From: GCA-2720975 sp964467985
GTDB taxonomy: Bacteria; Planctomycetota; UBA1135; GCA-002686595
Length of the DNA stretch: 64,000 bases
Direction of reading: 5' to 3'
Assembly (NCBI GenBank): GCA_964467985.1
Contig: CAYXTP010000003.1
Location: 289,118-353,117 of the forward strand
The position numbers were made by a program, and so were the translations under genes. Shown here in pieces: positions 7,366 to 16,803 of this stretch. Every line of letters starts with the position of its first letter. The first letter of the stretch is position 1. The notes below the pieces were generated by a model. That model saw nothing but the letters and a program-made list of their open reading frames with translations. It did not search any database and was not told where the DNA came from.

Positions 7366-10275
7366 CTAGGATTCTTGAGTCGGTTCCTGGACCTGCTCAG
7401 AGACACTCTCGGGCTTGGGTTTCTCCTGCGCGGGAGAGACCTTCTCTGCCTGCTTGGAGGGAGCCGCCGGAGCCTCCGCCGGCTCTTCCCCATCGCCCTT
7501 GAAAAAAGAAGCGAAGGGATTGTAGGACGCCCCTTCGGAAGAGGACTTGTTCAGCCGATCGAGGTCTGCACGGTCTTCGCGTGTCATGCGTTCGGGGCGC
7601 CCCTTGCGGTCGCCTCGCCCACCCGGACCGCCGGGGCCACCCGGCCTCCGGCTGCGCCCTCCCCCAATCAGCTCTCCGCGACGCGGGGGGCCCGCAGGTT
7701 TATCCCGACCACCTCGCCCCTTGCCCGAATCTTTGCCGCCACGTCTCGGGCCAGACCCTGCGCGCGAGCCGGTACCGCTCTCGCGCTTGCGGCTGGGCGC
7801 GGGGACACCCTTCAAGGTGAGGGCCAGTTTCGTTCCGCTGGCATCCTTGATTTTGGCCCGAACCACCTGACCAATGCTGATCAGCTCTCGCGCATCGCGC
7901 ACGTAGTGGCTCGAAAGGTCCGAGATGTGAATGATGGCTTCTTGGGCCAGGCCGACATCCACGAACGCAGCAAAGCCCGTCACGCTGCTAACGATTCCAT
8001 CCAGGACGCGACCCTGTGTCAGACGCAACGGGTCTGTATCGGGCTCGAGCAGCTCGGGCTTGGACAACTTGCGGCGTGGATCGCGACCTGGATAGGACAA
8101 TTCGCGCATCAAGTCGCTCCACGTGTCCTCATCGATCTCAAACGCCGAGCGCCGCAGGCCTTTGGTGATACCCGGTTTGCCCAGGGCTTCGGCACCACTG
8201 CTCTCAAGCATCTTCTCGACAAGCGGATACTGCTCGGGATGCAGCCCCGTTCGATCGCGAGCATCGCTGGCGCCGGAGATGCGCAAGAATGCAATGGCGT
8301 TGATCCACTCGACTTCGGTCAACAGACCTTCCTCACGCAGCGCCTCGCGTGATTCAAAGGGAGCCGTTGAGCGGCGCTCCAGAATCCTAGCGGCCGCCTT
8401 CTTGTCTAGCCCAGGGATCTGGGCCAACACGGCCATGGAGGCGCGGTTCACATCGCAGCCCACGTAGGCCATGGTCATTTCAATGGTCTCGTCAAGCACT
8501 CTGCGAGCGTTGGCTTTGCTCACGAGGCCCAATTCGTACCCGAGTCCCAAGTGTCGAGCATCGACTTTCACTAGCTCGGAGAGCGGATCTTGCAGACGGC
8601 GAGCCAAACTGACGGCGGCTCGGTGAGGCACCTTGAGATCCGCGAGCTCCTCTCGCGCCTGGCTCGAATTGGCGTAGTTCGATAGGCCCGCTTCATTGAC
8701 GAGCGTGACGGTCACATCACAGTTCGCGGCCACCAACGCGGCGCGAACGCGGGGCACGCTCGCACGCGGCCCCTTGCCGCAGGCCACAGCCACAGCGGCG
8801 CAATGGTGCTCGCCAAGCAGGGTGGCCAGTTCGGCGCCCAAAGTAGCCGCATCCTTCTCGCCTACTTCGATAGTGGCCTGGGCCACAAGGGCGCCGCGAG
8901 CATCTACACAGGCCGCATTCCAATCACCCTTGGCGCTGATCTCTAGCCCACACACCGGCCGTTCGCCGAGAATAGGCGTGAGCAGGACTTGCCGCAGATG
9001 ATGACTGAGGAAGCGCAAGGCCTCTGTGTCGGCACGCTCCTTCAGTTCCAGGCGTACGTCCTCCTCCACAGCCGGCAACAAGCGCATCTTCAACGCCTGC
9101 AAGCAGACAGCGTCCAGCAGGGGCGAAAGCGCAGGATGCGCATGGCGCCCCAGAGCGCGGCGCATCTTGGGAATAGCCAGGCTCGGATCCAAGTCAAGCA
9201 CCGTCGTGAGCACGCGCTCTTTTTGGGCCTGGCGCAGGGCCAACAGACGCCCGCCTTGCAACTGCGAGATGGGTCGAGAGAGCTTGAGCAAGGACTTGTG
9301 CCGTCCCGCCTTGGAGGGCTCGACAAGCAGCTTCACACTCAGAATTCCCTGCTTGCGCAGCATGCGCCGAATGGTCGTGCGCAATTGGGCATTGCGGCCC
9401 AAGCGATCGGAGAGGATCCGAATGGCGCCAGTGATAGCCTCCTCTTCTGTGTGGATGCCTCGATCGGGATTGACGAAAGGGGTACAGGCGTTCACGAGCT
9501 CCGGGGTGATAACGACGTCGCCCTCGAGTCCAGCGAGGTGTGCTGTGGGAACACCGGATTCCGGCGTCTCTGCCGAAGCTGAAGCGGGTTCTCTCGTCTG
9601 TTGCTCATCCACCGTGGCTTCGGCAGTTGCGTCAGCTTGCGTGGACTCGTCCTCCGGCGCCTTCCCAGGGGTAGCCTCGGGGGCCGCCACTTCAGTAGAT
9701 GCCTCCTCCTCGGGAGCCTGTTCGATGGACTGGGGCTCTGCAGTATCCCCAGCAACAGCCCCAGCAACAGCCCCAGCAACAGCATCTGCTTCACCCGTTG
9801 CGTCACCGTCCTCGTGGGAGGCTGCCTCGCCATCCCCCGCACTCATTGATGCGGTTGGCTCCTCCTTCTGACGGGGCACAGCTGCGACAAGCCGCTCAGC
9901 AAGCGGTCCCAATCCGCGGTCCAAGGCCAGTTGAACCTCGGGCTCCGGACGCCGGTGAGGAACGAATAGATCCTCCAGCTCGAACCGATCGACACAAGAC
10001 TGGATCATGTCCAGCACCTTCTTGTCTGTCACGCCAGCCTGCTCGACACCACGCAGGATCGTCCCGCGCCGACGTCCGAGTTCATCGAGCTCATCACGGC
10101 GCCGCACGAGTCTGCCCACGTCCATGGGGGACAGTCCCCCCGTGGCAGCCCTGCGGAAGCGCCCTATGAACGGCGCGCCGAGTCCGGCATCCACCATTTC
10201 GAGGGTGGCTTGCACGAGGGGAGCCTGGGTGGAGAACTCCTTGCCCAGGGTCTTCAGAATGAGGGTGTCAGTCAC
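7366..10275 (-). CDS. tex: Tex-family transcription accessory / RNA-binding protein with S1 domain
   Basis: Tex is a nucleic-acid-binding protein related to eukaryotic Spt6. In order: N-terminal helical Tex domain (1-135), a YqgF/RNase H-like domain (about 437-560), helix-hairpin-helix motifs (IPGLDKKAAARILERR, about 600-690) and an S1 RNA-binding domain (about 750-820; GFAAFVDVGL, HISDLSSHYV). It is 969 residues against about 770 normally. The extra length is an Ala/Glu-rich insert at about 137-248, which holds three AVAG units, and a C-terminal Arg-Gly/Lys tail (about 825-905: PRRGGKDSGKGRGGR) followed by an acidic segment. The YqgF domain seems to lack its catalytic acids, as is usual in Tex. 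The start codon is GTG at 10275 without a Shine-Dalgarno. Confidence 0.92.
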   Translation of the reverse strand: MTDTLILKTLGKEFSTQAPLVQATLEMVDAGLGAPFIGRFRRAATGGLSPMDVGRLVRRRDELDELGRRRGTILRGVEQAGVTDKKVLDMIQSCVDRFELEDLFVPHRRPEPEVQLALDRGLGPLAERLVAAVPRQKEEPTASMSAGDGEAASHEDGDATGEADAVAGAVAGAVAGDTAEPQSIEQAPEEEASTEVAAPEATPGKAPEDESTQADATAEATVDEQQTREPASASAETPESGVPTAHLAGLEGDVVITPELVNACTPFVNPDRGIHTEEEAITGAIRILSDRLGRNAQLRTTIRRMLRKQGILSVKLLVEPSKAGRHKSLLKLSRPISQLQGGRLLALRQAQKERVLTTVLDLDPSLAIPKMRRALGRHAHPALSPLLDAVCLQALKMRLLPAVEEDVRLELKERADTEALRFLSHHLRQVLLTPILGERPVCGLEISAKGDWNAACVDARGALVAQATIEVGEKDAATLGAELATLLGEHHCAAVAVACGKGPRASVPRVRAALVAANCDVTVTLVNEAGLSNYANSSQAREELADLKVPHRAAVSLARRLQDPLSELVKVDARHLGLGYELGLVSKANARRVLDETIEMTMAYVGCDVNRASMAVLAQIPGLDKKAAARILERRSTAPFESREALREEGLLTEVEWINAIAFLRISGASDARDRTGLHPEQYPLVEKMLESSGAEALGKPGITKGLRRSAFEIDEDTWSDLMRELSYPGRDPRRKLSKPELLEPDTDPLRLTQGRVLDGIVSSVTGFAAFVDVGLAQEAIIHISDLSSHYVRDARELISIGQVVRAKIKDASGTKLALTLKGVPAPSRKRESGTGSRAGSGPRRGGKDSGKGRGGRDKPAGPPRRGELIGGGRSRRPGGPGGPGGRGDRKGRPERMTREDRADLDRLNKSSSEGASYNPFASFFKGDGEEPAEAPAAPSKQAEKVSPAQEKPKPESVSEQVQEPTQES
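9747..9782 (-). repeat. Three 12-bp tandem repeats inside tex
   Basis: CCCCAGCAACAG is repeated three times exactly. On the coding (minus) strand it gives an AVAG repeat in the Ala/Glu-rich insert of Tex. Unit length is 12 bp, as in the dnaE2 array. Confidence 0.9.
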
Positions 10276-10429
10276 TGGATCAGTCGATCAATGTCGTTTC
10301 GGTGCACGCGGGGCTGTATTCACAGCCATGCGATTGACGAGCACTTGCTTCGTCGAAGTAGGAGGGCATTAGGGTACACGGGACTCTGTTCTAGCGGGGA
10401 GAATGGCCGGCGAACGCCAAATGAGCGGC

Positions 10430-10999
10430 TCAGATCCCGACCGCACTCGCGAGTGCTTGACCAAAGCGCATGCCTGCGCTTTCGTCCAAGGCCGTCACCG
10501 TGCTCTTGCCGGCAACTTCGATCTGACGTCCCGTGAACTTGGCTCCCGCTTCCCGAACTGCAGCCTGCGCGCCCTCGCCGGTCACCTTCAGCCCTTTCAG
10601 GACCCCGGCTTTGGCTAGCACACTGACGCCGTTGCCCCATGCCGCAACGAGTTTGCCCTCCCCGGCGGCATGGCGCACTAGGCGCAGGGTGTCTTCATCC
10701 TGCACTAGGGGGTGCTCACCTTCGCAGCCAGCCACCAAGATTCCAGAGAAGGCGTCGAGACTGGCTTGGTCCAATTCGCCATCGACAGTGAACTCATCTT
10801 GCAGGCGGCCGGTGATAATCGAGCTGGGCGCGATAGTCTTTGTGCCCACGTTGACGGCATGTAGAGACGAGCGCGCATAGCGCAGAATCTGGTCGCCCAC
10901 CCCTTCACTGGGAAGGACTACCAAGACGCTGCTCAAGTGGCGTTGGATGACCAGACCGTCGTCGTCGGTTTCCGGCTCGCTGTTTTCTTCTGCCATCAT
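10430..10999 (-). CDS. DJ-1/PfpI-like protein lacking the nucleophile cysteine
   Basis: The core resembles the DJ-1/PfpI (class I glutamine amidotransferase-like) fold. A first strand HLSSVLVVLPSEG is followed by DAFSGILVAGCEGEHPLVQD, then KLVAAWGNGVSVLAKAGVLKG and a TVTALDESAG C-terminus. In active members the nucleophile elbow reads A-[IV]-C-H-G before the conserved xxLAxAGVLKG helix; here it is A-W-G-N-G, so the Cys position is Gly122 and the following His is Asn123. The protein is therefore probably not a protease or glyoxalase. The N-terminus is acidic (EENSEPETDDD). It lies 154 bp downstream of the tex start on the same strand, with no overlap. Confidence 0.72.
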   Translation of the reverse strand: MMAEENSEPETDDDGLVIQRHLSSVLVVLPSEGVGDQILRYARSSLHAVNVGTKTIAPSSIITGRLQDEFTVDGELDQASLDAFSGILVAGCEGEHPLVQDEDTLRLVRHAAGEGKLVAAWGNGVSVLAKAGVLKGLKVTGEGAQAAVREAGAKFTGRQIEVAGKSTVTALDESAGMRFGQALASAVGI

Positions 11000-11100
11000 G
11001 ACTGAATTGTCCTGCTAGGGGCCGATTCGTCAAGCACCCCACGCGCCGAACGTGGAAGCCGCGGTCGGGTCAGTCCTGCTCAAATCCCTGCGCCGTAGGC

Positions 11101-12162
11101 TCAGGCAGGTAGTTCGAACAGGGAGACGCGCGTTTCCTCGGCGAGCAGGCCCGCTCCAGCGGCAACCCTCCAGCCGATCTTCATGTCCAGGCCTGGGATC
11201 GTCCAATCCCCCAGAGCCCGCCCGGACAGGGCGTCCAAGGCCTCGAGGAACGCCCCCCGTTCCACGTAAAGCTTGCCATTGTCGGCAGAGACACTCACTT
11301 CAGGAATGTCCCCTACTGGACCCGTCTCAAGAATCTTGAACCAGTGAGGTGGGCCCTCGGCGGCGTGAGCTTCTCGCAACGCCAGTATCGAGAGGGAGTC
11401 TCGATTGCCCCCCCCGGGGTGATTGCCGAGGGCGATAGCAAACTCCCCCATTCGTTCTGGACCTAGCACGCTCTCGATTAGCTCGGTAAACAAGACCACC
11501 AGCCCACCGGTCGAGCAGATGCCATGGATGCTCGCCAGGCTCGGCCGCAACAGGTGCCCGGCATATTCACCTGTGGTCGCGTTGAGAATGAGCACCCCCG
11601 TGTTGAATTGTGGGCCACTGCTCTTGGCCATGCCGGCCGAATCCTGGGTGTAGGTCACAAACACCCGATCACCGCTGCGGGCCAGTCCGTGGTAGCGCTC
11701 GCCCTCGCGCGCGTATTCCCACGTTTCGTTGAGGCTCAGGGAATCCAAGGCGAACACGCGCTGGGCCGAAGCACAATGGCACTTGTCACGGGCAACTATG
11801 GACTCGTCAAAGGGTGAGATGTCGTTGCCCTCGAGCAGTTCCCCGTTCTCCAAAGACATGCGCACCATGCGGTGGCCGTGAGTGCTGGGTCCTAGGACCA
11901 ATGCCTGCCCTAGCGCGCCGAACCCAGCGGCAAACCCTCGGCCGTAACCCACTTCACAAGGCGCCATCCACAGGGGCTCTCCTGTGTTTCGGTCGAGTGC
12001 AGCGAGTTTGCCTGGAATGACATCGTCGAGCCACTTCCCACCCGCAGGGGGGTCGAACCCATGGACGAGCACCGGCCCTTCCGGGCCAAAGGCGATGCCG
12101 CTCACTTCCGTCGAAAGTTCGCGGCTCCACCGTCTGCGCGCAGTTCTGGTCATAGAGTGCAT
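11101..12162 (-). CDS. PQQ-type beta-propeller-like protein of unknown function
   Basis: The 353-residue protein shows repeated blades of the kind seen in quinoprotein-like or BamB-like propellers: KLAALDRNTGEPLWMAP, RVFALDSLSLNETWEYA, GVLILNATTGEYAGHL and AFLEALDALSGRALGDW. There is no signal peptide, so it is likely cytoplasmic, which is unusual for this fold. I chose ATG 12162 because GGGAGGG lies 5 nt upstream; a longer frame begins at 12201 without a ribosome site. No catalytic motif is visible. It sits downstream of fusA but is separated by a strong terminator, so it is transcribed on its own. Confidence 0.7.
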   Translation of the reverse strand: MHSMTRTARRRWSRELSTEVSGIAFGPEGPVLVHGFDPPAGGKWLDDVIPGKLAALDRNTGEPLWMAPCEVGYGRGFAAGFGALGQALVLGPSTHGHRMVRMSLENGELLEGNDISPFDESIVARDKCHCASAQRVFALDSLSLNETWEYAREGERYHGLARSGDRVFVTYTQDSAGMAKSSGPQFNTGVLILNATTGEYAGHLLRPSLASIHGICSTGGLVVLFTELIESVLGPERMGEFAIALGNHPGGGNRDSLSILALREAHAAEGPPHWFKILETGPVGDIPEVSVSADNGKLYVERGAFLEALDALSGRALGDWTIPGLDMKIGWRVAAGAGLLAEETRVSLFELPA

Positions 12163-12203
12163 CGTACCCTCCCAGCTGGTCTCCGCGCTGCTCACGTGCA
12201 CTC

Positions 12204-12250
12204 AAAAAAGAAGTCAGCCCGTGACTCCAACAGGAGGCACGGGCTGACTT
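12204..12250 (-). terminator. Intrinsic terminator of fusA
   Basis: A 13-bp perfect stem (12211-12223 with 12238-12250, AAGTCAGCCCGTG) closes a 14-nt loop. On the minus strand it is followed by a T-run (complement of AAAAAAG at 12204-12210). It lies 23 bp after the fusA stop and before the start of the propeller gene, in the right orientation for fusA. Confidence 0.87.
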
Positions 12251-12273
12251 GATTGCTCGCTCGGGGCAGGAAC

Positions 12274-14388
12274 CTAGCTCTGATCTTCCATCATCTTCGC
12301 TGCGATCCCGCGCGGAACGTCGCGGTACTCAGCAAGCTCCATGGAATACTGACCGCGACCTTGGGTTGCGCCGCGCAAAGCCGATGAGTAGGCGAACATT
12401 TCAGCGATGGGAACCATCGAACGCACGATGCGCAGATCACCTTGAGAGTCGACCTCGCTGACCTCACCACGTCTGGAGTTGAGATCGCCAACCACGGCGC
12501 CCAGGTACTCCTCGGGAACTGTGACCTCCACTTTCATGAAGGGCTCGAGCAGAACGGTGTTGTTCTCGGCTGCCTGCCGGAAAGCCAAGACACCCGCAGC
12601 CTTGAAGGCCATTTCACTGGAGTCCACCTCGTGGGACTTGCCGTCCACGAGAATTGCACGGCAATCCACGAACGGGATGCCTTCGCGGCCACCGGACTTG
12701 AAGAACTCCGTCAGACCCGCGCCTACGCTGGGAATGTACTCGCGCGGGATGTTGCCGCCCTTGATCTTGTCCACAAACTCGAAGCCACTGTCTTCGACGC
12801 CGGCCTTGGTTTCAAACTGCACCTTGGCCACAGCGTATTGACCTGATCCACCGGACTGGCGGATGTAACGCGCCTCGGTCTCGACGTTCTTGCCCAGACG
12901 TTGCTTGAAGGCCACCTTGGGGCGCCCGGTCTGCACGCCGCACTTGTAGTCGCGCTCGATGCGGTTGACCACGACTTCAAGGTGCAACTCACCCATTCCT
13001 GAGATCACCAACTGGCCGGTCTCCTCATTGGTCTGAGCCTTGAAAGTCGGGTCCTCGCGCATCATGCGGCCGATGATCTCCGACAACTTGTCGCGGTCCT
13101 TGCTCTCCTTGGGCTCCACGGCCATGGAAATGACCGAGTCCGGGAAAGTCATCTTGACCAGGGTGATGGGGTGATCCGGGTCACACAGAGTGTCTCCAGT
13201 GATGGTGTTCTTGAGCCCGATGACGGCGGCGATGTCGCCGGCAGGAACGGACTCGCAAGCTTCACGCTTGTTGGCGTGCATCCGCACCAGGCGACCCACA
13301 CGCTCGTGCTTGCCTGTGCGCGGGTTCAACAGCTTTGCGCCCTTTTCGAGTACGCCGGAGTACACGCGTACGAAGGTCAGATCCCCAGTGGGTTCGGCCA
13401 CGGTCTTGAACGCCATGGCGCTCACCGGGCTGCTGGTGGTCGGCTCAAGGGTTACGACCTCGTCCGTGTCGGGGTTCGAGCCTTCAATGTCAGGGATCTC
13501 GGCCGGGGAGGGCAGCAGGTCCAACACAGCGTCCAACACAAACCGCACGCCCTTGTTCTTGAGGGCCGAGCCGGCGAACACAGGCGTGCAGGCCAGCGCT
13601 TGCGTGGCTTCGCGCAAGGCCCTGATCAGCATGTCCTCGGGGATGTCCGCATCCTCAACGAAGAGGTCGAGTAGCTCTTCGTCATTCTCGGCGGCGGCTT
13701 CGAGCAATTCGTGACGGTAGGACTCCGCCGCTTCCTGATGCTCAGCAGGGATTTCCTGCTCGTAGTAATCGCGACCGTCACCATCGTCCACCCAGCTGAT
13801 GTACTTCATGCGGATCAGGTCCACGAAGCCAGCGAAATCCTTCTCTGTGCCAACGGGCATCTGAAGGGCGACGGGATTGGCACCCAGGCGTTCGCGGATA
13901 CTGGCAACCGCACGGTCAAAATCAGCACCGATCTTGTCCATCTTGTTGATGAAACAGATGCGCGGGACCTTGTACCGGTCTGCTTGCCGCCACACGGTTT
14001 CGGACTGGGCCTCTACGCCGTTCTTGGCATCGAATACGGCCACGGCCCCGTCGAGGACACGCAGCGAGCGCTCCACCTCGGCTGTAAAGTCGACGTGCCC
14101 GGGAGTGTCGATGATGTTAATCGTATGCCCGTTCCACTCTGCGGTCGTGGCCGCTGACTGAATGGTGATTCCACGCTTCTGCTCTTCCTCAAGGAAGTCC
14201 ATGGTGGCGGCGCCATCGTGCACTTCGCCCATGCGGTGCAGCTTCTGAGCGAGGTACAGGACGCGCTCGGTCACGGTTGTCTTGCCCGCGTCAATGTGGG
14301 CCATGATTCCGATGTTGCGGCGGAATTCGGGCTTGCCCGCTTTGACGGTGACGTTGCGGGGAGATTCGCTCTTGAGGACGGCGGTCAT
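12274..14388 (-). CDS. fusA: Translation elongation factor G
   Basis: EF-G is the ribosomal translocase GTPase. It shows G1 AHIDAGKT (30-37), switch II DTPGHVDF (94-101), G4 NKMD (148-151), the GITIQSAATT effector region, and EF-G domains II-V ending in QGRGQYSMELAEY, with normal length (704 residues). I chose ATG 14388 because the conserved sequence begins there; the frame stays open for 40 more codons upstream, but that stretch is Pro-rich and unlike EF-G. There is no clear Shine-Dalgarno. Unlike the str operon, rpsL, rpsG and tuf are not adjacent, so this is a stand-alone copy; whether it is the only fusA in the genome cannot be told. Confidence 0.96.
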   Translation of the reverse strand: MTAVLKSESPRNVTVKAGKPEFRRNIGIMAHIDAGKTTVTERVLYLAQKLHRMGEVHDGAATMDFLEEEQKRGITIQSAATTAEWNGHTINIIDTPGHVDFTAEVERSLRVLDGAVAVFDAKNGVEAQSETVWRQADRYKVPRICFINKMDKIGADFDRAVASIRERLGANPVALQMPVGTEKDFAGFVDLIRMKYISWVDDGDGRDYYEQEIPAEHQEAAESYRHELLEAAAENDEELLDLFVEDADIPEDMLIRALREATQALACTPVFAGSALKNKGVRFVLDAVLDLLPSPAEIPDIEGSNPDTDEVVTLEPTTSSPVSAMAFKTVAEPTGDLTFVRVYSGVLEKGAKLLNPRTGKHERVGRLVRMHANKREACESVPAGDIAAVIGLKNTITGDTLCDPDHPITLVKMTFPDSVISMAVEPKESKDRDKLSEIIGRMMREDPTFKAQTNEETGQLVISGMGELHLEVVVNRIERDYKCGVQTGRPKVAFKQRLGKNVETEARYIRQSGGSGQYAVAKVQFETKAGVEDSGFEFVDKIKGGNIPREYIPSVGAGLTEFFKSGGREGIPFVDCRAILVDGKSHEVDSSEMAFKAAGVLAFRQAAENNTVLLEPFMKVEVTVPEEYLGAVVGDLNSRRGEVSEVDSQGDLRIVRSMVPIAEMFAYSSALRGATQGRGQYSMELAEYRDVPRGIAAKMMEDQS

Positions 14389-14612
14389 GGTGACTGGGAG
14401 GGTCTGATCCGGCGCTGCCGGAACGGGGCGCGTGGGCCCCGGGTAAAAAGTAGAGGGAGGGAGAAAGGGGTGCGTCAGGGGGCGTATCTTCCCTACAGAG
14501 CGGCCCATCGTCCCTCGAGAATTCAGTCTCGATCGGCTTTGGAAGGCAAACAGGGTAGCGAGCAGAGGAGGTGCGTCAAGCCGAACGAGGAGGCCTTGGC
14601 TGTGGAGGCCCG

Positions 14613-15830
14613 CTAGGGGGACGGGTCTGGCCGATCAGTGGGACGATTTCGGCCCAGACTTTCGTGGGCAGCAACGAACTCGCCAGCCGCAAAGGCCGCC
14701 ATGAGAGACAGGTCGCCGGCCAGCACGGTGGCCGCCAGGACCTCTGCCAAGGCCCCTACCCGACCATCTCCAGCGCAGCCCATTAGGTCGAGGCACTCGG
14801 CTGCTGTCCCTTGCCCCGAGCCGCCGCCCACCGTCCCAATGAGCAGGGAAGGCAAGCTCACCGATGCGTACAGGTCTCCATTTGGAGTCAGATCCAAGTC
14901 GAGGAACCCCGTTGCACACTCTCCCAAATAGGCCACGTCCTGTCCGCACGCGAGCAGCACACCGGCGAGTCCGTTTGCAGCCTGCACCAACCAGTTGTGG
15001 GTTCCCAATTGAGCGTATCCAAGAGCGTACGCGCGCGCGATCGCCACAAGATTTTCGGGCTGGGTGCGCGCCTTCGCTTCGATCAGGGCCCGCGCAATGA
15101 CAATCTCGGCTTGAGCGGTGCGTCCGCGACCCTCTGCGAGGCTCAACGCATTGGCACGCTTCTCGACATCCTGTCCGTGGGTGTGGACACGCTGGGCAGC
15201 ACTGTCCTGGCCCAGGCGGTTGGCGATCAAGTCCGTCGCTCGCGCGGCCATGTTGATGCCAATGGCGTCTCCCGTTTGAAAGACCAAGCGCAGGATCAAT
15301 CGTCGCCCTATCACCCGCGGCGTCACCGATTGAAGACTTCCGTGGGAGGTCAACCCAGTCACGATCGTCTTGTAGACTTCCTGCTCTGAGCTGGCTTGGG
15401 TGGCGGCCCGGCGAGCCTGCTGGGCATCCTCATATTCCAGAATTGGATGTTGGGAGAGACCGGACTCTTCGACCCAGACACGCGCGCCGCCACTGGCGGC
15501 GATCCAGGCCATCCCGCGCGAGTACGAGGCCACCATCGCGCCTTCAGTCGTCGCCATCGGAACATAGACCTGCCGCGAACCGCTATCGCTGTTGAGCAGC
15601 AGCGGGCCAGCGACCCCTACCGGAACCTGCGCGAAACCAATCAGGTTTTCGATGTTGCCCTGGGCCTGCGCCGGCTCCACCGGGCGGCCTGCAAGGTAGG
15701 GCAGGGAGCGGCCGGCGACGTGCTCACACAGCGCGAGGCGGCGCTGGACGGACTCGGGTTCGTAGTCACCCTCCAACTCGCGCGGAATGGCTGGTAGAGA
15801 GGTGGGATCGGCCTGGTTGCTCGCGGTCAT
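14613..15830 (-). CDS. Hydroxymethylglutaryl-CoA reductase, class I-type
   Basis: It reduces HMG-CoA to mevalonate (or runs the reverse reaction). Conserved parts are ENLIGFAQVPVGVAGPL, VPMATTEGAMVASYSRG, TGDAIGINMA, AEGRGRTAQAE and GTVGGGSGQGTA. The catalytic set is visible: Glu96 (TTEGA), Lys224 (DVEKR), Asp298 (GQD) and His389 (VAAHE). The GQD form and the Lys in an EKR context resemble class I (eukaryote/archaeal and some bacterial) enzymes more than the class II degradative type. Length is 405. There is no membrane domain, so it is soluble. I chose ATG 15830; 48 further upstream codons are open but unlike the family. No other mevalonate gene is in the window. It is divergent from the SPFH pair. 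Confidence 0.9.
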   Translation of the reverse strand: MTASNQADPTSLPAIPRELEGDYEPESVQRRLALCEHVAGRSLPYLAGRPVEPAQAQGNIENLIGFAQVPVGVAGPLLLNSDSGSRQVYVPMATTEGAMVASYSRGMAWIAASGGARVWVEESGLSQHPILEYEDAQQARRAATQASSEQEVYKTIVTGLTSHGSLQSVTPRVIGRRLILRLVFQTGDAIGINMAARATDLIANRLGQDSAAQRVHTHGQDVEKRANALSLAEGRGRTAQAEIVIARALIEAKARTQPENLVAIARAYALGYAQLGTHNWLVQAANGLAGVLLACGQDVAYLGECATGFLDLDLTPNGDLYASVSLPSLLIGTVGGGSGQGTAAECLDLMGCAGDGRVGALAEVLAATVLAGDLSLMAAFAAGEFVAAHESLGRNRPTDRPDPSP

Positions 15831-16017
15831 GGGAGCAGGGTCGGCCCCTCGACTGGCAGGTTCAAGCCTAAACCACGTGGGACGGGCCGGATCGAGATGC
15901 TGCCTGGGCGACCGACCGCAACAAGGACCCGACCCGGGTCTTCCGTGCACTCGGCGGATGTGGTCTCGTAGCATTCAGATAGACCTCGACCTCGCTCACC
16001 ACATCTACCGCAAACCC

Positions 16018-16803
16018 ATGTCCCTCGACATCTTCGGCGCCCTTACCGGCATCTTCGTAATCGTCTACGACGGCCAGCACGCCCTGCGCTTCACCCTGGG
16101 CAGAGCACGCTCCATCGTGGGTCCCGGAATTCACTTCAAGGTGCCGCTTTTCCAGACATTCAAGGTTGAGGAGACCAAGCACACGACGCTCGATCTCGAG
16201 CCCCAGGTCATCCAGCTGAACGACAACCTCGTCTATGAAGTGGACTGCAAGGTTGTTTACCAGATCGTCAACCTACGCAAGGCGATGATTGAGGTGGACG
16301 ACCTGGTGACGGGCCTCCAGAACCGTGTCGTGATTGAGGTGCAGCAGATCGTCTCGCGCAAGGATCGCCACACGGTGCTCGACGTAGATGGAATGTGCGA
16401 AGAGATCCGAGGGGAGCTACGCGCGGTGGAAGACCAGTGGGGAGTGCGCATTTTGCAGTTCGGTTTCTCCAACATCTCTCCATCTCCGACGACGCTGGAG
16501 ATCACCCAGTTGGAATTGCTGGCGGAGGAAAAACTCAATCTCTACACGCGGCTACGAAATGAGGGCCTAGGCGAAGAAGCGTCGGTCGCCCTGATCGCTG
16601 GTGCCGTGGTATCCGTCCTGCCTGAAGACAACGACAAGTCCATGCGCCGCAGCCGCGCACAAGACGCCGCCGTGATTGGTCTCCTCGACGATGAACTGAA
16701 AGAGGGCCGCAGTGCCAAGGGCCAGGCCGCCGCGCCTCCCAGTGAGGAAGATCCATTCACTGATGAGGAGGACTCCCCTACCCCTGACGAACCCGGACCG
16801 TGA
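16018..16803 (+). CDS. SPFH/band-7 domain protein 1
   Basis: Stomatin/prohibitin-family protein. The N-terminus is a short hydrophobic stretch (IFGALTGIFVIVY), followed by RFTLGRARSIVGPGIHFKVPLFQ, the typical SPFH entry, then EVDCKVVYQIVNLRKAM and ISPSPTTLEITQLELLAEEK. The C-terminus is a variable acidic tail (SEEDPFTDEEDS). The protein probably oligomerises on the inner membrane; its partner is unknown. I chose ATG 16018, where the SPFH homology begins; the frame stays open for 77 codons upstream without homology. The stop overlaps the start of the second SPFH gene by 4 bp, implying translational coupling. It is a paralogue of that gene. No NfeD-like protease lies beside it. Confidence 0.85.
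   Translation: MSLDIFGALTGIFVIVYDGQHALRFTLGRARSIVGPGIHFKVPLFQTFKVEETKHTTLDLEPQVIQLNDNLVYEVDCKVVYQIVNLRKAMIEVDDLVTGLQNRVVIEVQQIVSRKDRHTVLDVDGMCEEIRGELRAVEDQWGVRILQFGFSNISPSPTTLEITQLELLAEEKLNLYTRLRNEGLGEEASVALIAGAVVSVLPEDNDKSMRRSRAQDAAVIGLLDDELKEGRSAKGQAAAPPSEEDPFTDEEDSPTPDEPGP

Noticed and set aside
12204..12250. Bidirectional terminator
   Set aside because: The T-run exists only on the minus-strand side, so it serves fusA alone.
14389..14508. N-terminal extension of EF-G
   Set aside because: Pro-rich, non-conserved, and normal EF-G begins at 14388.
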